From: Tritrichomonas foetus
Lineage: Eukaryota; Parabasalia; Tritrichomonadida; Tritrichomonadidae
Reading direction: 5' to 3'
DNA: 64,000 nucleotides
NCBI GenBank assembly: GCA_001839685.1
Contig: MLAK01000123.1
Coordinates: 1-64,000, forward strand
Shown one piece after another: positions 60,128 through 64,000 of this stretch. Both the position numbers and the translations under genes were made by a program. The first letter of the stretch is position 1. Every line of letters begins with the position of its first letter. A model generated the notes under the pieces. The model saw nothing but the letters and a program-made list of their open reading frames with translations. It was not told where the DNA came from and made no database searches.

Positions 60128-61325
60128 ATCAAGAAGATATTTCTGGTACAATATTAGAGAGAAACAAATCTCTTTTGGTAATTCATATTAATATTTTTCT
60201 ATGTCAATATGAGGCTCAGCTCTTTCGCCATTTCAATTACTCCTTATCTTTTCTGTACTGTTTCCTTAATTTGAATTGCGTACTTAGATAATATGTTATA
60301 ATATTTTTGCGATGTTCATGCTGTTATTTTGAAAAGAGTTTTATGAACCCATAAAAATTACTTGGTTACATATGAGAAATATCCATCTTGTTCCACAATG
60401 TTAATAAATATGTAAGTGATAGTATCTTCATTCCAAATAATAGTACATTTTTTCTCCAAATGTTCTCATCATTATTAATGGAATACTTTTATGTCAATAG
60501 CGAAATGTTCTTGTTCACCACATGTTGTAATATATTGATGAAGCTCCCAAAAAAACAGATCATAATAATTACGTGTATCAAGAAATAGTAAACCTTTTTC
60601 TCATGCAAAGTTTCTTATGAATATTCTTTACAATCATGTACATATTTCTATCCAATTAGAACTAAAGGAATATAGCTCCATTATTGAGAAAGATTCTGGA
60701 TGACAATCTTATTAAGTTATTGGTGGGTTGATAATGAGCATTATAGCTGAAAATTTTAGAATCCAAAGAGTATAATACCTTCTGTGTAATTCAAGATATT
60801 TGATCATTCATCTAAGGGATATAGATTCGATTTGATAGATACACTCATCACTTACTTATTTGAATTTTGGTTTATTTTCCATTTCATTCTGGTTTCCCAA
60901 TGGAACTTTTAGTCTTTAGTTAATTACATATCATGTTTTGATCTAGTTGTTTCCCATTAAAGTAAATTACACTTATGATGGTGAAAAAAATTATGCTTTT
61001 TTTCATACTTTGGCCATTTCCTCTGATAAATATTACATAGTCTGTTACATGTATGAACAATAATACTTGATGTAGATATGCAAATGAATCTGATCAATGA
61101 TATCTCAAGTTTTTATTCTATTAGAAGTTATTAGGAACAAGAGGTTGTGATTACAATTATCTCAATCTCTTTACTTTTATATATTATAATGATTCCGAAC
61201 AATATTGGTGGTATTTATGATTGGAAAATATATGTAAATAAAAATGAACAAAAAATGAAAACTATAATATATGCAAATATGAATCACAGGAATTATTCAA
61301 ACTCGAAATATAGTTTATGATATAT

Positions 61326-62627
61326 TTACACATTCACGATTGACGGAAGCAACCTATATCCGTCATAGAACTGTGATATGAATCTTGACATATCTGCAAT
61401 ATCTTCAGAAAATGCAAGTTCTCTAGGTGCTCCCAATCCAATAATTGGAATTCCGATTATTGCTGATTCGACATTCACTCTCGATTCAATATCTTGAGCA
61501 ATCGAGAAATAAGAAGTAGCTGGTCTTGGAATTGGATTAATTGACACTTTTGCGTTTGATGCCAAAAGATTTAACTTTGAACGCATATCCAGGTTTGCCA
61601 TCGATGATCTGCACATTTCAGCATGGACGTAGATTCCAGTCTGTGGCGAGCAAGTTGTTCTAGCTGGAAATGGATCATTTTCAGTTGATGGCATATTGGG
61701 GTTCTTTGCTGAGAGGTTTTCGAGAACGAGAAGGGAGGAATTTGCCCAGGATGTCGAAGTGAAGCCAATTCGCTCCATGACAGCCGGCAAAAAGTCTCCT
61801 TTAGATCCAGCACGAGTAAGACATGTAATCTGAAAATTATCAAAGATTGCCAAAACATTCATTCCTGTTTGCGGATCTTTTGCTCGAACGAAGGCGTTCA
61901 ACGCATTCAATGATCCTATCAGCACATCCAGCCCATAGCCAGTTACCATATCTTTTGATACACCAATTCTTCTGGTTGGCTCAGCTGGAATGAGTGCCAC
62001 ATCAAAATCGATGATATCCTCAACATCACAGCCTGCGACCGAGGCGAGGTCCTTAAGGAGTTGTCCGGAATGTTTCTCATTTAATGAATCATTTTCTAAG
62101 TTTTGCGTATTTGTTATTGGATGGATATTTAATTCGTTATTATAAGTCTCTGCGTTCAAGGAAAGGTGCTTGGCGAGCATTGGAACAACTGTTGTTGCCG
62201 TTTCTGTTACAAAAATGTGTTTTTCGGCAGTATTATTGGAATTATCGGAATTTTCATTTTTGCGCGTTGAAATGACTTGGCCGGCGTAAAGAAGTTCACG
62301 ATCCATCCAATTAGCTGGATTGGCAGAACCATAAGGAGCAACTCGAACTTGGTCATACCCAAATCGATTGAGCTTTGTATTCGGTTTGAGCTTCAAACAA
62401 GGCGAGTCGTTGTGCGAGGAGACGATGAGAGCGCTTGATGTGTCTTTTTTATTGATTGCAATGATTGAGCGATCATTTCGGACGACGAAAAACTTATTGA
62501 CTGACGAGGTGTCCCAGTTTGGATCTGATTCGAAAAATTCGACATAACCAGCTTTTGCCAGAATTTTTCGTGCCTTTTGAACATATAAAAAGGGATTCTT
62601 ATAAGAGTTGCTGTTGATCTTCGACAT
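61326..62627 (-). CDS. M18 aspartyl-aminopeptidase-like protein, probable pseudo-enzyme
   Basis: 433 residues, aligned end to end with aspartyl aminopeptidase (DNPEP). Conserved features are SSHNDSPCLKLKP (H72, D74), YGSANPANWMDRELLYAGQV, IPAEPTRRIGVSKD and the GLDVLIGS block (D234). The catalytic pair of the E-E-V-G-S motif is replaced: IFDNFQITC has F265-Q266 where E-E should be. The D-M-A-H-A-V-H-P-N motif has become AEMCRSSMAN (337-345), and the M-H-S-x-R-E histidine has become Phe (AFSEDI, F406). Most zinc ligands and the general base are therefore gone, although the frame is intact. It may be a regulatory or structural relative assembling with the active dodecamer. A TCATTTT initiator stands close to the ATG. 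Confidence 0.85.
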   Translation of the reverse strand: MSKINSNSYKNPFLYVQKARKILAKAGYVEFFESDPNWDTSSVNKFFVVRNDRSIIAINKKDTSSALIVSSHNDSPCLKLKPNTKLNRFGYDQVRVAPYGSANPANWMDRELLYAGQVISTRKNENSDNSNNTAEKHIFVTETATTVVPMLAKHLSLNAETYNNELNIHPITNTQNLENDSLNEKHSGQLLKDLASVAGCDVEDIIDFDVALIPAEPTRRIGVSKDMVTGYGLDVLIGSLNALNAFVRAKDPQTGMNVLAIFDNFQITCLTRAGSKGDFLPAVMERIGFTSTSWANSSLLVLENLSAKNPNMPSTENDPFPARTTCSPQTGIYVHAEMCRSSMANLDMRSKLNLLASNAKVSINPIPRPATSYFSIAQDIESRVNVESAIIGIPIIGLGAPRELAFSEDIADMSRFISQFYDGYRLLPSIVNV

Positions 62628-62630
62628 GTC

Positions 62631-62637
62631 AAAATGA
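62631..62637 (-). promoter_or_regulatory. Initiator (Inr)-like motif of the M18-like gene
   Basis: On the minus strand reads TCATTTT, matching TCAYTWY; its A lies eight bases upstream of the ATG at 62627. Confidence 0.5.
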
Positions 62638-63675
62638 TTAACTCTGAAAGATCAGAAAAAGTTTTTATGACGCTTTGGGTGAAAAACTAGTCGAAAAGTG
62701 ACACTTAAAGATAAATGACCAAATATACATTTAATTTCATACTAATCATATATACATCACGAGGCTCTGTTGTATTTTTCATAGATTCTATCTGAGAGAA
62801 ACACAGTATTACATTTATGGAAAAATAAATTTTTTCACTTTATTTTTATCATCTTCATCTTCTTTTTATACAAATATTTTGATTCATAACTTTTATGCGT
62901 ATTTTATACGTGACAATTCATTTTTACTTCATTTAAAATTATCAGTCTATCCCTTACAATGATGATCATGTCATTTTTCATCTTGAAGGAAAGTTTCAAG
63001 TAATTGCGATCATAGATTGGCAATACGACAGAATTGAAGGATATCTATATAAATCATCAGGAACAATCATAATATTTATTTTCATTTTTTAAAAACAAAT
63101 GCTAAATCACAGAATGAAATATTTCAATATGAAAAAAATTACTAATTTGTCATATTTGTGGATACAGATACTGACAACTCATTATACACATATCAAAAAA
63201 ATATCTCTTTTTATTTTCCAAGGAAATTGTCAGACAACAAATTTATCACAATTTTCAAATTATGTAGAGAATGAAAACATCCAAATGATTTAACGGATTC
63301 ACTAATATGTAAATATATGTTTGATTCATATTGCTTTGTCTTAAATGGATACATTCATTTATCGATATTTATATTGAAATATTAACGATCATCACTTTTG
63401 AGAGAATAATAAAATAAATTCTTTGTGTTTTTTGAAATATCAGATTTTTATTTTAGACCTTCAGATTTGAGAATAAGATCGAATAACATATTGATTTTTT
63501 AAGTTGTTTACATTAACGATATAGTATATTTTGAATAAACATATAAACTCGATGAAATGATTGACCAATTATCATAACAATTTTTACTTCATCAACCATT
63601 ATTTTGTTTAAAATATTTCACTTTCATTTTAAAAAGTGAATTGAAATTCTCAATTCAATTTTGATCTCATCTTTT
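62638..63675. other. 1.0-kb intergenic region
   Basis: A+T-rich. A 64-codon frame (63099-63293, plus) shows no domain. No RNA gene or repeat recognised. Confidence 0.5.
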
Positions 63676-63682
63676 TCATTTT
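63676..63682 (+). promoter_or_regulatory. Initiator (Inr)-like motif of the ubiquitin-like gene
   Basis: TCATTTT within a pyrimidine-rich stretch, matching the trichomonad Inr consensus TCAYTWY; its A lies 16 bases upstream of the ATG at 63694. Confidence 0.5.
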
Positions 63683-63693
63683 TTTTTTCGACA

Positions 63694-63924
63694 ATGTCAG
63701 GATACGTCATGATCGAATACAACGGCACAAACGAGAAATATGATCTCGCTGACTGCCCAGATGTTATGGCCCTCGTCGCCAAATTCGCCAACAAGAATAA
63801 GCTCAGATGCGTTCTTACACTCACAAAGGACGGAAAGCCACTCAACGAAGATGACACAATCGCAGCTGCCGGACTTGGAAATGGTGAACAACTTGTTATT
63901 TCAACAGACCCACGCCTTAGATAA
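63694..63924 (+). CDS. 76-residue ubiquitin-fold-like protein without a C-terminal Gly-Gly
   Basis: Exactly ubiquitin's length (76), starting at the ATG at 63694 (the extended frame begins at TTG). The layout fits a beta-grasp: two N-terminal strands (YVMIEYNGTNEKYDL), a central helix (DVMALVAKFANKNKL), then CVLTLTKDGKPLNEDDTIAA and GLGNGEQLVIST, closely parallel to ubiquitin's F-x-G-K-x-L-x-D-x-x-T-L and the final L-x-L strand. It ends DPRLR, with no glycine for conjugation, so it should not be a modifier in the usual way. C-rich codon use like that of eS1 suggests strong expression. I do not recognise the family; a protein-interaction role is inferred. It is followed to the right edge by A+T-rich sequence. 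Confidence 0.7.
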   Translation: MSGYVMIEYNGTNEKYDLADCPDVMALVAKFANKNKLRCVLTLTKDGKPLNEDDTIAAAGLGNGEQLVISTDPRLR

Positions 63925-64000
63925 ACTATTTTTCCATATATTTTTTTTTTATCTTAATTTCTTTATTTTCGATTAAGAAAACGAATTAGAATATTTTTCA

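Larger units (their letters stand above)
59539..61325. other. 1.8-kb gene-poor region with two minisatellites
   Basis: A+T-rich region downstream of both flanking genes (convergent). Apart from the two repeat arrays listed separately, only short frames (for example 60388-60588, plus) without recognisable content are seen. Confidence 0.5.

Noticed and set aside
1..64000. tRNA, rRNA or snRNA genes
   Set aside because: Spacers were read by eye for tRNA B-box and cloverleaf features and none was convincing; a covariance search was not possible, so small RNAs could be missed.
1..64000. Transposons such as Mavericks
   Set aside because: No transposase, integrase, reverse transcriptase or terminal inverted repeat was recognised.

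Overview
The window looks like nuclear DNA of a parabasalid (trichomonad) protist, most likely Tritrichomonas or a close relative. The reasons are strongly A+T-rich spacers, uninterrupted eukaryotic genes packed a few hundred bases apart on both strands, a single-repeat Myb protein, a large ankyrin gene, flagellar-assembly proteins, and initiator-like TCAYTWY motifs a few bases before some start codons. The species is an inference; there is no rRNA or other diagnostic marker. A run of 320 N inside a minisatellite (41429-41748) shows this is an assembled scaffold.

Layout. 1-9 kb: a gene-poor left edge, an SLC12-type cation-chloride cotransporter, and an ankyrin-repeat gene broken four times by short T-rich segments. 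9-17 kb: clathrin-adaptor sigma subunit, a 16-bp minisatellite, a P-loop protein, a protein-phosphatase relic, an MFS sugar transporter and a minimal SART-1/Snu66 splicing factor. 17-32 kb: a large type I membrane protein resembling CatSper accessory subunits, a 1477-residue acidic/coiled-coil protein, a RING protein, a WLS/TMEM181-like seven-pass protein, a low-molecular-weight tyrosine phosphatase, a coiled-coil protein, and two divergent genes only 20 bp apart. 32-43 kb: a NudC-CS/Sel1/tail-anchored protein, two orphans, a TRPML-like channel, a Myb protein, a small orphan, the gapped minisatellite and a coiled-coil protein. 43-58 kb: kintoun-like PIH/CS protein, importin beta, RhoGEF, CaMKK-like kinase, a 2.1-kb spacer, ribosomal protein eS1, a HAP40-like protein and an ODAD3/CCDC151-like coiled coil. 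58-64 kb: proteasome ATPase Rpt5, a 1.8-kb spacer with two minisatellites, an M18 aminopeptidase-like protein lacking most metal ligands, and a 76-residue ubiquitin-fold protein.

The genes are mostly unrelated housekeeping units with no operon logic. Loose themes are flagella (kintoun-like, ODAD3-like, possibly CatSper-like), membrane traffic (AP sigma, TRPML, RhoGEF) and protein quality control (Rpt5, RING, NudC/Sel1, M18-like, ubiquitin-like). The most unusual items are the same-position T-rich breaks in the ankyrin gene, the apparent M18 pseudo-enzyme, the CatSper-accessory-like protein, the HAP40-like protein and the tail-less ubiquitin-like protein. Several reading frames begin at TTG if extended fully; for a eukaryote I moved those starts to the first ATG and say so. 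All family assignments were made by eye from motifs; no database search was run.
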